This document shows positions 16,415 to 25,856 of a stretch of 64,000 bases of DNA, piece after piece. Origin of the DNA: Oscillospiraceae bacterium (GTDB lineage: Bacteria > Bacillota > Clostridia > Oscillospirales > Oscillospiraceae); the NCBI GenBank assembly GCA_018385135.1, contig JAHAWY010000013.1, positions 18,671-82,670 of the forward strand, written 5' to 3'. How positions within the stretch are numbered: position 1 is the stretch's first letter; each line of letters opens with the position of its first letter. The notes beneath the pieces are model-generated. The model saw only the letters and a program-made list of their open reading frames with translations. It was not told the DNA's origin and made no database searches. A program made the translations under genes and the position numbers.

Positions 16415-17641
16415 TCATCCGAGAACGACGCGGTTATAATTCTTTTTGCCGCGCTTTAGCACCAGTCCCTCGCCTGAAAGCTCGCTTTCATCAAAGCTTT
16501 TTGCGATGTCCGTCACCTTTTCGCCGCCCGCTTCAACGCCGCCCTGCTGTACCGCGCGGCGAGCCTCGGATTTGGAGGGCACAAGACCGCTCTTGACAAG
16601 GAGGCTTAGAATGTCGATTTTGCCGTCTGAAAGCTCCTCGGCGGAAAGCCGTGTGGTCGGCATATTGGCGCTGTCTCCGCCGCCGGAGAACAGGGCGCGC
16701 GCCGTTGCCTGAGCCTTTTCCGCCTCCTCCCTGCTGTGGACAAGGCTGGTAAGCTCATATGCGAGGATCTCCTTGGCGGTGTTGAGCTGGCTGCCCTCCC
16801 ATTTGTCCATCTCATCTATCTGCTCAAGCGGCAGGAAGGTCAGCATTCTCAGGCACTTGAGAACATCGGCGTCGCCGACATTGCGCCAATACTGATAGAA
16901 ATCATAGGGCGAGGTCTTTTCGGGGTCGAGCCAAACCGCGCCGGATTGGGTTTTACCCATCTTCTTGCCCTCGGAATTTAGAAGCAGCGTTATGGTCATA
17001 GCGTGTGCGTCCTTGCCGAGCTTTTTGCGGATAAGCTCTGTGCCGCCGAGCATATTGCTCCACTGGTCGTCGCCGCCAAACTGCATATTGCAGCCGTATT
17101 TCTGATAGAGAGCGTAAAAGTCGTAGCTCTGCATTATCATATAGTTGAATTCAAGGAAGCTCAAGCCCTTCTCCATGCGCTGCTTATAGCACTCCGCGCG
17201 CAGCATATTGTTAACCGAGAAGCACGCACCGACCTCTCGCAGTAATTCAACGTAATTTAGGTCGAGAAGCCAATCGGCATTGTTTACCATCAGCGCTTTA
17301 TCATCAGAAAAATCAATAAACTTGCTCATCTGCTTTTTGAAGCATTCACAGTTATGCTCGATGGTTTCCTTGGTCATCATCTGACGCATATCGCTGCGTC
17401 CCGAGGGGTCGCCTATCATGCCCGTTCCGCCGCCGATAAGGGCGATGGGCTTGTTGCCCGCCATTTGCAGGCGCTTCATAAGGCACAGAGCCATGAAGTG
17501 ACCAACGTGCAGTGAGTCCGCCGTGGGGTCAAAGCCGATGTAAAACACCGCTTTGCCCTCATTTACCATTTTGCTGATTTCTTCCTCGTTTGTGACCTGC
17601 GCAATAAGTCCGCGGGCCTTCAGTTCCTCATAAACCGTCAT
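16415..17641 (-). CDS. tyrS: Tyrosyl-tRNA synthetase
   Basis: A 408-residue class I synthetase that charges tRNA-Tyr. The Rossmann fold carries [16 protein letters not shown] (HIGH-type motif) and the KMSKS-type loop [14 protein letters not shown] and the tyrosine pocket block [10 protein letters not shown] are present. A C-terminal S4-like RNA-binding domain (about 340-408: [14 protein letters not shown]) completes the bacterial TyrRS-1 layout. The start follows GGGAGGATAAAAA. Only 23 bases separate it from recN, so there is no room for the T-box leader that often precedes tyrS in Firmicutes, and it is probably transcribed from the recN side. Confidence 0.97.
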   Translation of the reverse strand: MTVYEELKARGLIAQVTNEEEISKMVNEGKAVFYIGFDPTADSLHVGHFMALCLMKRLQMAGNKPIALIGGGTGMIGDPSGRSDMRQMMTKETIEHNCECFKKQMSKFIDFSDDKALMVNNADWLLDLNYVELLREVGACFSVNNMLRAECYKQRMEKGLSFLEFNYMIMQSYDFYALYQKYGCNMQFGGDDQWSNMLGGTELIRKKLGKDAHAMTITLLLNSEGKKMGKTQSGAVWLDPEKTSPYDFYQYWRNVGDADVLKCLRMLTFLPLEQIDEMDKWEGSQLNTAKEILAYELTSLVHSREEAEKAQATARALFSGGGDSANMPTTRLSAEELSDGKIDILSLLVKSGLVPSKSEARRAVQQGGVEAGGEKVTDIAKSFDESELSGEGLVLKRGKKNYNRVVLG

Positions 17642-17664
17642 TTTTTATCCTCCCAAAATAGCCG

Positions 17665-19344
17665 CTAAAGGCTCTGCTTGAAGCGCCTTGCCGCTTCAAG
17701 CTGCTCGCCCGCGGAAATAAGTGTGTTTTCTGTAATATTATCGCCGCCGTGCAGACGCGCAAGCTCACGCCGCCTGCCCTCGTCGTCAAGCTCTGTAACG
17801 CTTGTGAAGGTGCGCTCGCCGCGCTCCGCCTTTTCAATGAGAAAGTGCGTATCCGCCATGGCTGCTATCTGCGGCAGATGAGTAACGCAAAGCACCTGCT
17901 TATGGCGCGACAGCTCCGCCAGCTTTTCGCCGACGCGCTGCGCGGCAATGCCCGAAACACCCGTGTCTATCTCGTCAAAGACCAGAGTTCCCACAGGGTC
18001 GTTCTCGGAAAAAACATTTTTCATCGCAAGCATAATGCGCGACAGCTCACCGCCGGAGGCAATTTTGCTGATAGCCCCGGGTTTTTCGCCCTTGTTGGCG
18101 GACATAAGAAAGCAAATTACATCAGCGCCCGTGGCGTCAAAGCCCTCCCCGTCCTTTTGCGGAGTTATGTCAACCAAAAAACGAACCGAGGGCATCGCCA
18201 GAGCCTTCAGCTCCTCCTCGATGCGCTCTTGCAAAAGCTTTGCTGTCTCCCGCCGCGCCTTTGTTAAGGCGGCGGCGGCAGTTTTCACCGTTTTTCTCTG
18301 CGCTTCCAGCTTGTTTTCAAGCTTTACGAGCAGGTCGCCGGAATACTCCATTTCATCAAGCTGCTTTTGAGACTGTGAAAGCTTTTCGATAAGCTGCGCC
18401 TCGTCGCCGCCGTATTTCTTTTGCAGCCTGCGCAAAAGTGACAGGCGCGTTTCCAAACGGTCATATTCCTGCGGCGAAAAATCAAGGCTTTGCAGCATAT
18501 CCCGAATAATCTCGGCAGCATCCTTGAGCATAAAAGCAGCGTCGTCAATGGTTTTAACCGTGTCCGAAAGCTCCTCGGAATAGCGCGCGGCACGCTGCAT
18601 CTCGCTGGAGGCAAGCTCCGAGAGCGAAACTGCGCTTTCCTCCGCGCCGTAAAGCGCGTCGTATGCGGCATTAAGCGATTCGGTCAGCTTTTCGGAGTTA
18701 CGCAAAAGGTCGCGGCGGGCGGAAAGCTCCTCCTCCTCGCCCTCCCGAAGCTCCGCCCCGGAAAGCTCCTCTATCGTGTCCTTTAGCTTTTCCGTAAGGC
18801 GCTCTTTATCATCCTCGTCCATCGAAAGGCGCTTAATTTCCTTTTTAATCTCCCGAAACTGCGCATATTTCGCTTCGTAATCGGCAAGCAGCTCGCCGTA
18901 GCCGCCAAAGCCGTCAAGATACTCACGGTGGCGAGTTTCATCCATGAGCTGGCGTCCGTCGTTCTGTCCATGGATATCCAGCAGCAGACGCGAAAGCTCA
19001 CGAAGCTGCGCCGCCGTTACAGGCGAGCCGCTGACTCGGCAGGAGGACTTGCCGTCCTCGCTTATGCGGCGCTGTAAAACAAGCTCCTCATCACATTCAA
19101 GCTCGTTTTCCGAAAGCCACGCGCCTGCATCGCATTCGGAAAAGGCGGCGCTTGCAACAGCCCTGTCAGCGCCCGAGCGCACAAGCTCGCGGCTGGTTCG
19201 TGCGCCCATAACTGCCTCAAGCGCGTCGATAATTATGGACTTACCCGCGCCGGTTTCACCGGTAAGGACGTTTAAGCCCTTGGTAAAGCTGATATCCGCG
19301 CGCTCTATGACCGCGATATTTTCTATATGAAGGTCAGAAAGCAT
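17665..19344 (-). CDS. recN: DNA repair ATPase RecN
   Basis: A 559-residue SMC-like ATPase that acts early in double-strand break repair. The N-terminal lobe has the Walker A GETGAGKS; a long central coiled coil runs from about 155 to 385; the C-terminal lobe has the signature ASGGELSRIMLA and Walker B VFDEIDTGVSG, followed by the ITHxPQIA-type block CVTHLPQIAAMAD. The start follows AGGGAGATAG. In Firmicutes recN normally follows argR in this cluster, as here; the usual downstream spoIVB-spo0A pair is replaced by tyrS. Confidence 0.96.
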   Translation of the reverse strand: MLSDLHIENIAVIERADISFTKGLNVLTGETGAGKSIIIDALEAVMGARTSRELVRSGADRAVASAAFSECDAGAWLSENELECDEELVLQRRISEDGKSSCRVSGSPVTAAQLRELSRLLLDIHGQNDGRQLMDETRHREYLDGFGGYGELLADYEAKYAQFREIKKEIKRLSMDEDDKERLTEKLKDTIEELSGAELREGEEEELSARRDLLRNSEKLTESLNAAYDALYGAEESAVSLSELASSEMQRAARYSEELSDTVKTIDDAAFMLKDAAEIIRDMLQSLDFSPQEYDRLETRLSLLRRLQKKYGGDEAQLIEKLSQSQKQLDEMEYSGDLLVKLENKLEAQRKTVKTAAAALTKARRETAKLLQERIEEELKALAMPSVRFLVDITPQKDGEGFDATGADVICFLMSANKGEKPGAISKIASGGELSRIMLAMKNVFSENDPVGTLVFDEIDTGVSGIAAQRVGEKLAELSRHKQVLCVTHLPQIAAMADTHFLIEKAERGERTFTSVTELDDEGRRRELARLHGGDNITENTLISAGEQLEAARRFKQSL

Positions 19345-19370
19345 ATTTCTATCTCCCTTACTCCGCAGTT

Positions 19371-19820
19371 TTAAAGCAGGGCTTCTATCTCCTTTTCAAA
19401 GGCTTGCGCGGCGGCATTGTCCCTCATGGCGATAAACGCCGTGTCGTCGCCCGCGAGAGTTCCCACAAGTCCGTCGATCTCCATGCCGTCGAGCGCGGCG
19501 CAGGCGCCGTTTGCAAGACCGGGCATTGTTTTGATCACGATGATGTTCTGCGCGGTTGCATAGCTTGTTACGCTTTCACGAAAAATCTTTTTAAGACGGA
19601 TGTCAAAATCCGCTATCTCATCGCGTCCCGCAGTAACATAGCGGTATTTTCCGCTGCTTGTAAGCTCCTTAACCAGACGCAGCTCCTTAATATCTCGAGA
19701 GAGCGTTGCCTGTGTGCTTTTAACACCCATTTCCGCAAGCTCGTCGATAAGCTGATTTTGTGTCTCCACATCCTTCATGGAGATGATTTCCAAAATCTTT
19801 GCCTGTCTTGAAGTTTTCAT
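19371..19820 (-). CDS. argR: Arginine repressor ArgR
   Basis: A 149-residue repressor. The N-terminal winged helix (about 1-65) contains QNQLIDELAEMGVKSTQATLSRDIKELRLVK, in which the SRDIKEL recognition helix is typical. The C-terminal trimerisation and arginine-binding domain has GLANGACAALD and VGTLAGDDTAFIA, where the paired aspartates contact arginine. Its start overlaps the nadK stop as ATGA, indicating coupling in the dxs-tlyA-nadK-argR-recN operon. It presumably represses arginine biosynthesis genes located elsewhere. Confidence 0.95.
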   Translation of the reverse strand: MKTSRQAKILEIISMKDVETQNQLIDELAEMGVKSTQATLSRDIKELRLVKELTSSGKYRYVTAGRDEIADFDIRLKKIFRESVTSYATAQNIIVIKTMPGLANGACAALDGMEIDGLVGTLAGDDTAFIAMRDNAAAQAFEKEIEALL

Positions 19821-20689
19821 AGTCTCTCCCCCAGCTTTTCAAATGCGATATCGTAGAAGCTTTTTTCTGCCACACTTGCCATGACGGTTTTATAGCGTGA
19901 ACGCTTTATGCTCAGCTTATCGCCGTCATAAAAGGGTATAAGTGCGCCGCCGTCAACGGAAAGCCACGCCTGCTTACTGCCGCTGTCTTTTGTTGTAATG
20001 GTAATCACCCTGTCCGGCGCGAGGACGAAGGGTCGCGCGGTGATAAGATGGGCGCAGATTGGCGTCAGCAAAATGTTTTCCGCCGTCGGTTCAACAAGCG
20101 AGCCGCCCGCAGAAAGCGAATAGGCGGTTGAGCCGGTGGGTGTTGCAATAACAACACCGTCGCCGCGGTATTCGGTTATCCTTGAGCCGTCGCCGCAGGC
20201 GCACAGCTTTAATGTTGTCGCCGTAGCGCGAAGCACAGCATCGTTGAGTGCCGTGTCCTCATATATCAGCTCTCCGCCGCGATAGAGCGAAACATCTATC
20301 ATCATGCGCTCAACGCGGGTGTATTCCCCACTCGCCGCTTTTACTATAAGCTCAAGCTCGTTCGGCTCAAGCTCCGCCATGAAGCCCTTGTGCCCCATAT
20401 TGACGCCCAGCATGGGAATTCCCTCTTTAATTGCTCCCCGCGCCGCCTTCAAGAACGTGCCGTCGCCGCCAAAGCAGACGATGAGCGCCGCGTTTTCAAC
20501 TGCCTGAGCAAGAGGCACGGCGTTAATGCTTTTGAGCAGTTGCTCATCGCGGCTGTGAGAATAAATAGGGCTGATAATGCTTTCAAAGCCACTGTCTTTG
20601 AGCATCTCACGCGCCTTTAGCGTAATGGAAAAATCCTTGTCCCTCTTAGGGTTTGGGCAGAGGACTATATGCTTTTTGTCATGCGACAT
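19817..20689 (-). CDS. nadK: NAD kinase
   Basis: A 290-residue kinase that makes NADP from NAD with ATP or polyphosphate. Motifs seen: CFGGDGTFLKAAR (the GGDGT motif), the ALNDAVL block, which matches the NE/D position, and TPTGSTAYSLSAGG, the NAD-binding loop. The start is the ATG at 20689, preceded by AAAAGGAG; the frame extends further upstream but has no ribosome site. It lies 31 bases after tlyA and overlaps argR by four bases. The length matches Gram-positive PpnK. Confidence 0.95.
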   Translation of the reverse strand: MSHDKKHIVLCPNPKRDKDFSITLKAREMLKDSGFESIISPIYSHSRDEQLLKSINAVPLAQAVENAALIVCFGGDGTFLKAARGAIKEGIPMLGVNMGHKGFMAELEPNELELIVKAASGEYTRVERMMIDVSLYRGGELIYEDTALNDAVLRATATTLKLCACGDGSRITEYRGDGVVIATPTGSTAYSLSAGGSLVEPTAENILLTPICAHLITARPFVLAPDRVITITTKDSGSKQAWLSVDGGALIPFYDGDKLSIKRSRYKTVMASVAEKSFYDIAFEKLGERL

Positions 20690-20720
20690 AGCAAACCAAC
20701 TCCTTTTGGCTGACGGAAGC

Positions 20721-21521
20721 CTAACGCTCAAGCTCCCCGTGCGACGCATCAACTATCGCGCGAACGTCCGGATGTATAGACTCATGCTCACCCTTTTGCA
20801 GCAGAGCAAGATATTCAATGTTGCCCTCAGGTCCGCGTATGGGGGAATAGTCAAGCCCCATCAGGCTGAAGCCCGCCGTGGGCAAAAAATCCAAAACAGC
20901 TTGAATAACCTCAATATGTGTTTCCTTATCGCGCACAACGCCCTTTTTGCCTACCTTTTCCTTTCCCGCCTCAAACTGGGGCTTGATAAGGCAGACAACG
21001 AAAGCGTCGTCACAGATAAGCTCATGCACCACAGGCAGTACCAGACGAACAGAGATAAAGGAAAGGTCCATAACAGCGAGCTGAGGCGTTTCATCGAGCA
21101 TATCGGGGGTGACATAGCGCAGATTGGTGCGCTCCATTGAAACCACACGCTCGTCGCTTCTAAGGCTCCACGCAAGCTGACCATAGCCTACGTCCACAGC
21201 AAAAACCTTTCGCGCGCCGTTTTGAAGCAGCACGTCTGTAAAGCCGCCGGTGGAAGCGCCGCAGTCTATGCAAACAAGCCCCGTGGGGTCGAGAGAAAAT
21301 GCTTTCAGCGCCTTTTCCAGCTTTAGCCCGCCCCGGCTGACGTATTTGAGAGTTTCCCCGCGCAGTTCTATCTCCACATCATCGGGATAGGAGGTACCGG
21401 GCTTATCCGCCTTTTGTCCGTTAACATAGACCACCCCCGCCATGATGGAGGTTTTCGCACGTTCTCGGCTGTCGGTAAGTCCGCGCTCGAAAACGAGCTG
21501 GTCAAGTCGCTGCTTTTTCAT
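20721..21521 (-). CDS. tlyA: TlyA-family rRNA 2'-O-methyltransferase
   Basis: A 266-residue protein with an N-terminal S4 RNA-binding domain (RLDQLVFERGLTDSRERAK, VYVNGQ) and an FtsJ-type methyltransferase domain (CIDCGASTGGFTDVLL, VFAVDVGYGQLAW, MDLSFISVRL, CLIKPQFE). TlyA enzymes methylate 2'-O positions of 16S and 23S rRNA; the old name hemolysin A is misleading. The start is the ATG at 21521 after CGGAGGAACGA, 20 bases inside the dxs 3' end. The dxs-tlyA-nadK-argR-recN order is a hallmark of Firmicutes. Confidence 0.93.
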   Translation of the reverse strand: MKKQRLDQLVFERGLTDSRERAKTSIMAGVVYVNGQKADKPGTSYPDDVEIELRGETLKYVSRGGLKLEKALKAFSLDPTGLVCIDCGASTGGFTDVLLQNGARKVFAVDVGYGQLAWSLRSDERVVSMERTNLRYVTPDMLDETPQLAVMDLSFISVRLVLPVVHELICDDAFVVCLIKPQFEAGKEKVGKKGVVRDKETHIEVIQAVLDFLPTAGFSLMGLDYSPIRGPEGNIEYLALLQKGEHESIHPDVRAIVDASHGELER

Positions 21522-23376
21522 TCGTTCCTCCGTTTTCAGCCCCGGAAATAAGCTCCTTTGCCGCCGCTGCAATGCCCTCGGCATCAAGCGAGTAGCTGTG
21601 CAAAAGCTCCTCAATACTGCCCTGCGGAACAATTCCGCTGCCTAAATCAAGCGTTTTTGCCTTAGCTGCAACGCCCCTGCGGGCACAGCTTTCCAATATC
21701 CTCGAACCGACACTGCCGTGAGCGCAGACCTCCTCGGCAGTTACCAGAAGACCCGTTTTGGAAACAGACTGCAAAATCAGATCCGTTTCCAGAGGATTTA
21801 TGCGGTTTATCTTTATGACCTCAGCCTCATAGCCGGCTGATGAGAGCAGCTCCGCCGCCTTGAGCGCGTTATTGATCATCGTTCCATAGGCAGCTATCGT
21901 AACATCCGCGCCCTCGCGCAGACATATTGCGGGACAAGCGCCGCTGCTTTCTTTATACTCACCCTCGCCGCCGCGCGGATACCTCACGGCAACAGGACCT
22001 TCACAGAGATAAAGCGCGCATTTAAGCATTTCGCGCAGCTCGGCAAAGCTGGACGGACAAAGCACCGTCATTCCCGGAACGGAGCAGAGATAGGAAACAT
22101 CAAAGCTGCCCTGATGCGTCTCACCGTCACGACCGACAAGTCCCGCTCTGTCAACCGCGAAAACAACGTGCAGTCCCGCAATCGAAATGTCGTGGATAAG
22201 CATATCGTAGCCGCGCTGCAAAAAGCTTGAATAAACGGCAAACACGGGCTTCGCCCCTTGATATGCAAGCCCCGCCGCCATCGTAACCGCGTGTCCCTCG
22301 GCGATGCCTACATCGAAGAAGCGCCGTGGAAATCTCTCGGCAAACTGCGAAAGCCCCGTGCCCGCGCTCATAGCCGCCGTTATCACGGCAAGGCTCTCGT
22401 CGCTATCAGCGAGTTTGCAAAGCTCCTCGCCGAAAACTGAGGAAAAGCCCTCCTCAACGCTTTCTGAAACGCCCATGTCGGTGTTGAATGAGCCTACCCC
22501 GTGATATATCTCTGGCTTTTCCTCGGCATAGCTGTAGCCCCTGCCCTTTTGCGTTACCACATGGACGAGCACGGGGCTTTTCTGCTCTTTTGCCCATGTC
22601 AGCACTGCTTCAAGCTGCTTTATGTTGTGTCCGTCCACCGGACCGAGATACATAAAGCCCAAATCGTCAAATAAATTGCCCGGCAAAAGACGACCCTTCA
22701 GCCATTCCTTAATGCGGTGGGTAAAATTATACACCCTTGGGCATTTGCCGAAGGTGCGGCGATAGCGCCGCTTCAGCTCAAGATAGCCCGGCTTTAGGCG
22801 CAGGCGTGAAAGCATTTGAGAAATGCTGCCGACATTTGAGTCGATAGACATACCGTTGTCGTTGAGGATAACGACCATAGGCTCGCCGGACTCTCCGGCG
22901 TCGCATATTCCCTCATAGGAAAGCCCGCCCGTGAGCGCGCCGTCACCAATTACCGCGACAACATTGTAGTCTTGATGTGTAAGCCCTCTCGCACGAGCCA
23001 TGCCCAGCGCAACGGAAACGGAATTTGAGGCATGACCGGAGATAGCCGCGTCGTGTATGCTCTCGTCCGGCTTGGGAAAGCCCGAAAGCCCTCCCAGCTT
23101 GCGCAGGGAGTCAAATTCCTCTCTGCGTCCCGTAAGGATCTTATGAACATAGCTTTGATGCCCAACATCAAAAACGAGCCTGTCCCTCTCGGTGTCATAA
23201 ACTCTGTGAATAGCTATAGTCAGCTCCACCACACCCAGATTTGAGGCAAGATGTCCCCCGGTTTTTGCGACCTGTTCTATCAGGAAGGCTCTTATCTCTG
23301 CGGCAAGAGCCGCAAGCTCAAGCTCGTTGAGCTTCTTCACATCGTTCGGGGAGTTTATTTTATTTATTATATTCAA
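21502..23376 (-). CDS. dxs: 1-Deoxy-D-xylulose-5-phosphate synthase
   Basis: A thiamine diphosphate enzyme of about 624 residues that condenses pyruvate and glyceraldehyde-3-phosphate, the first step of the MEP isoprenoid route. The N-terminal domain has FDVGHQSYVHKILTGR, the ThDP motif GDGALTGGLSYEG and NDNGMSI; the middle domain has GIAEGHAVTMAAG and DRAGLVGRDGETHQG. The transketolase C domain ends the protein. I choose the TTG at 23376, because ATGAGG lies eight bases upstream; the frame opens at another TTG at 23412 without a site. It follows ispA in the isoprenoid block. Confidence 0.95.
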   Translation of the reverse strand: MNIINKINSPNDVKKLNELELAALAAEIRAFLIEQVAKTGGHLASNLGVVELTIAIHRVYDTERDRLVFDVGHQSYVHKILTGRREEFDSLRKLGGLSGFPKPDESIHDAAISGHASNSVSVALGMARARGLTHQDYNVVAVIGDGALTGGLSYEGICDAGESGEPMVVILNDNGMSIDSNVGSISQMLSRLRLKPGYLELKRRYRRTFGKCPRVYNFTHRIKEWLKGRLLPGNLFDDLGFMYLGPVDGHNIKQLEAVLTWAKEQKSPVLVHVVTQKGRGYSYAEEKPEIYHGVGSFNTDMGVSESVEEGFSSVFGEELCKLADSDESLAVITAAMSAGTGLSQFAERFPRRFFDVGIAEGHAVTMAAGLAYQGAKPVFAVYSSFLQRGYDMLIHDISIAGLHVVFAVDRAGLVGRDGETHQGSFDVSYLCSVPGMTVLCPSSFAELREMLKCALYLCEGPVAVRYPRGGEGEYKESSGACPAICLREGADVTIAAYGTMINNALKAAELLSSAGYEAEVIKINRINPLETDLILQSVSKTGLLVTAEEVCAHGSVGSRILESCARRGVAAKAKTLDLGSGIVPQGSIEELLHSYSLDAEGIAAAAKELISGAENGGTNEKAAT

Positions 23377-23450
23377 AGCGGTAACCTCATATATAAAGGC
23401 GCAAAAGCGCAAATATTCATTTCAAATACAGTTTTATATAATAGCAAAAG

Positions 23451-23484
23451 CCGCCTGCGTTTACAAGAGTTATCAGGCGGTTTT
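23451..23484 (-). terminator. Hairpin between ispA and dxs
   Basis: Seven-base arms CCGCCTG / CAGGCGG around a long loop, followed on the minus strand by CTTTTGC. The U tract is weak, so it may act as a partial terminator or processing site between the two isoprenoid genes. Confidence 0.45.
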
Positions 23485-23515
23485 GTTAGTTTTATTCATT
23501 TTTTGGTGAATATTT

Positions 23516-24385
23516 TTAGTTTTTCCTTTCGCACAGCTTGTCCGCAAGCGCTGTCAGCAGCTCATGCCTCGGAAATGCGGCTATGCTGAGCTTTGCCTCG
23601 TCCGTCAGCTTTTGCACCAGTTCCTCGCAGCGCTCAACTCCAAGCAGCGTCATGTATGTGGTTTTGCCGTTTTTGGCATCCTTTCCTATCGACTTGCCCA
23701 GCATTGCAGGGTCAGACATCTCATCAAGCATATCATCCCTGATTTGAAAGGCTCTGCCGAGTGCCGCGCCGTAGCAAACCGCAGCTTCAAGCTGCCCTGC
23801 ATCAGCCCCGCCAACGATCGCGCCCATTTTGCAGGCGCATATTATAAGGCTCGCCGTTTTTGCACTCTGCATATTCATAAGCTCGGTTTCGCTGAGAGCG
23901 CGCTGCTCACTTTCCATATCTATCTGCTGACCGCCGCAGATGCCGTTAATGCCGGCAGCATCGGCAAGCGCCAGAGCGCAGGCGGCACGAACCTCCGCCG
24001 GCAGTCCGCTTCGCAGAATGCAGCCAAACGCCTCAGCCTGAAGGGCGTCTCCCGCGAGCACGGCGGTGCATTCGCCGAAAACCTTATGGTTCGTGGGCTT
24101 TCCTCGCCGCAGGTCGTCGTTATCCATGCAGGGAAGGTCATCGTGAATGAGAGAATAGGTATGAAGCATCTCAACCGCGCAGGCAACAGGCAAGGCAGCC
24201 TCGGCGTCTCCGCCGAGAGCCTGACAAAAAGCAAGCACCAAAACGGGGCGAAGGCGCTTTCCGCCCGCCAGCAGGCTGTATTTCACGGCGTCAACAAGCT
24301 TCTGCTGGGGCAGCGGCTCGCTCTGAGCAAAGCGCTCGGCAAGCTGCGCTTCAACCATCGCTTTGAGGGTTTCGTAATCGCCCAT
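23516..24385 (-). CDS. ispA: Polyprenyl (farnesyl/geranylgeranyl) diphosphate synthase
   Basis: A 289-residue all-helical prenyltransferase that extends allylic diphosphates with IPP. The first aspartate-rich motif is HDDLPCMDNDDLRRG and the second is IRDDMLDE; KLLAGGKRLRP-like LLAGGKRLRPVLV and GQQIDM blocks are also present. The spacing and length fit short-chain IspA enzymes. It starts two bases after xseB, whose last codons (GAG GAG TAG) supply the ribosome site. It links DNA-repair xse genes and dxs in the conserved cluster. Confidence 0.94.
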   Translation of the reverse strand: MGDYETLKAMVEAQLAERFAQSEPLPQQKLVDAVKYSLLAGGKRLRPVLVLAFCQALGGDAEAALPVACAVEMLHTYSLIHDDLPCMDNDDLRRGKPTNHKVFGECTAVLAGDALQAEAFGCILRSGLPAEVRAACALALADAAGINGICGGQQIDMESEQRALSETELMNMQSAKTASLIICACKMGAIVGGADAGQLEAAVCYGAALGRAFQIRDDMLDEMSDPAMLGKSIGKDAKNGKTTYMTLLGVERCEELVQKLTDEAKLSIAAFPRHELLTALADKLCERKN

Positions 24386-24387
24386 GC

Positions 24388-24618
24388 CTACTCCTCCTCA
24401 AAGGGCAGCTCCTCCGGCTCACCGCCGTCTCCCTTGCGAAGCTTTATCACCTTTTGCTCGGCATCATCAAGCATCTGCTGGCAGGCAGCTATCAGTGCCG
24501 TACCCTCGTCAAAAAGCTTCAGTGACTCATTAAGCGGCGCTTCGCCGCGCTCAAGGAGCTTTACGATTTCGGATAGCCGCTCAAGCGACTGCTCAAAGCT
24601 TAGTTTTTTATTAGCCAC
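24388..24618 (-). CDS. xseB: Exodeoxyribonuclease VII small subunit
   Basis: A 76-residue helical protein with the XseB core LSFEQSLERLSEIVKLLERGEAPLNESLKLFDEG. It binds XseA to form exonuclease VII, which degrades single-stranded DNA. I choose the GTG at 24618, preceded by AGGAGG with an eight-base spacer; the frame runs upstream to 24660 into the end of xseA but has no site there. The acidic C-terminal tail is typical. It is cotranscribed with xseA and ispA. Confidence 0.93.
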   Translation of the reverse strand: MANKKLSFEQSLERLSEIVKLLERGEAPLNESLKLFDEGTALIAACQQMLDDAEQKVIKLRKGDGGEPEELPFEEE

Positions 24619-24640
24619 GGTGTTTTCCTCCTGAATAAAG

Positions 24641-25855
24641 TCAAAGCACACTGCCTTCACAAAGTCCGTCTACGGTGCAGGAAAGTCTGCCGTCTGCGAG
24701 TGTAACCGAAATACTGTCCCCCCGCGCAACGTCCTTTACACTGCAAACGGCTTTGCCGCCGGAGTCCGTAGTAAGGGCATAGCCGCGAGAGAGGACCTTT
24801 ATGGGGCTTAGCGCGTCAAGCGACGCGGCAAGGCGCACAAATTGCTGCTTTTTTGTGTCCACCCCTCGTTCATATCGCGTTTGCAGCGCGTTTGCCGCGC
24901 TGTCTAAAAGCTGACGCTTTTGGTCAATGTAGGCAACAGGGTCTTGCATAACGCGCCGCGAGGCGAGGTCGGACACCCTGCTTTGCGCTATTGAAAGGCG
25001 CTTTCCCATCGCCTGGGAGCATCGGATGCGGCAGGCGTCAAGCCCGTCGCGTATCTCCGATACGTCCGGCACGGCAAGCTCGGCAGCGTTCGACGGCGTT
25101 GCCGCGCGCAAATCCGCAACATAGTCTGCTATCGTAACGTCCGGCTCATGCCCTACCGCGGAAATCACCGGGATCTCTGACTCGTAGATTGCCCTTGCCA
25201 CGCGCTCGTCGTTAAACGCCCATAGATCCTCAATCGAGCCGCCGCCTCGACCTGTTATGATAAGGTCGCCTACCTTATAGCGGTTGGCATAGCGCAAAGC
25301 ACCCGCTATTTCCGCAGGCGCCTCTGCGCCCTGAACGCGCACGGGCAAAAGCACCACCTTGGTCATGGGCCAGCGTTTTCCGAGAACGCGGATAATGTCT
25401 CTGACCGCCGCGCCCGCTGAGGAGGTTATAACGGCTATTGTCTGCGGAAACTTGGGCAGCGGCTTTTTATGCTCCGGAGCAAAAAGTCCTTCCTTTGAAA
25501 GCTTTTCCTTAAGCTGTTCAAAGGCAACGTGCAAATCGCCCATGCCCAGCGGCAAAAGCTCGGTGCAGTAAAGCTGATACGCGCCGTCACGCGGATAAAC
25601 CGAAACACGCCCCACAGCCGTAACGCTCATGCCGCTCTCGGGCGTGAAGCGCAGCTTTGAGGCGTTTCCCTTGAACATGACGCAGCGCAGGGAGCTTTCG
25701 GCATCCTTCAGCGTGAAATAGTGATGACCTGAGGGGTAAAGCTTATAGTTTGAGATCTCGCCCCGCACCATAACACCGCTGAGAAAAAAATCCGCGTCAA
25801 GCAGATCCTTTATGTGGTTGTTAAGCTCGGTTACGGATACTGCGCTTCGCTCCAT
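24641..25855 (-). CDS. xseA: Exodeoxyribonuclease VII large subunit
   Basis: A 404-residue nuclease subunit. The N-terminal OB fold (VTELNNHIKDLL, GEISNYKLYPSGHHYFTLKD) binds single-stranded DNA. The catalytic domain carries TSSAGAAVRDI, the GRGGGSIEDLWAFNDE block and ISAVGHEPDVTIADYVADLRAATPS, all highly conserved. A helical segment that wraps XseB subunits follows, then the terminal LSRGYAL block. The start is the ATG at 25855 with GGAGG upstream, one base after the nusB stop. The length is slightly shorter than the E. coli protein but normal for Clostridia. Confidence 0.95.
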   Translation of the reverse strand: MERSAVSVTELNNHIKDLLDADFFLSGVMVRGEISNYKLYPSGHHYFTLKDAESSLRCVMFKGNASKLRFTPESGMSVTAVGRVSVYPRDGAYQLYCTELLPLGMGDLHVAFEQLKEKLSKEGLFAPEHKKPLPKFPQTIAVITSSAGAAVRDIIRVLGKRWPMTKVVLLPVRVQGAEAPAEIAGALRYANRYKVGDLIITGRGGGSIEDLWAFNDERVARAIYESEIPVISAVGHEPDVTIADYVADLRAATPSNAAELAVPDVSEIRDGLDACRIRCSQAMGKRLSIAQSRVSDLASRRVMQDPVAYIDQKRQLLDSAANALQTRYERGVDTKKQQFVRLAASLDALSPIKVLSRGYALTTDSGGKAVCSVKDVARGDSISVTLADGRLSCTVDGLCEGSVL

Positions 25856-25856
25856 G

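Noticed and set aside
17642..17664. Possible T-box riboswitch for tyrS
   Set aside because: Only 23 bases separate recN and tyrS, far too few for a T-box leader.
23564..24634. Plus-strand frame of 356 codons
   Set aside because: It lies opposite ispA and xseB, whose motifs are unambiguous; the composition (rich in Arg, Ser, Ala) is typical of an antisense frame in GC-rich codons.
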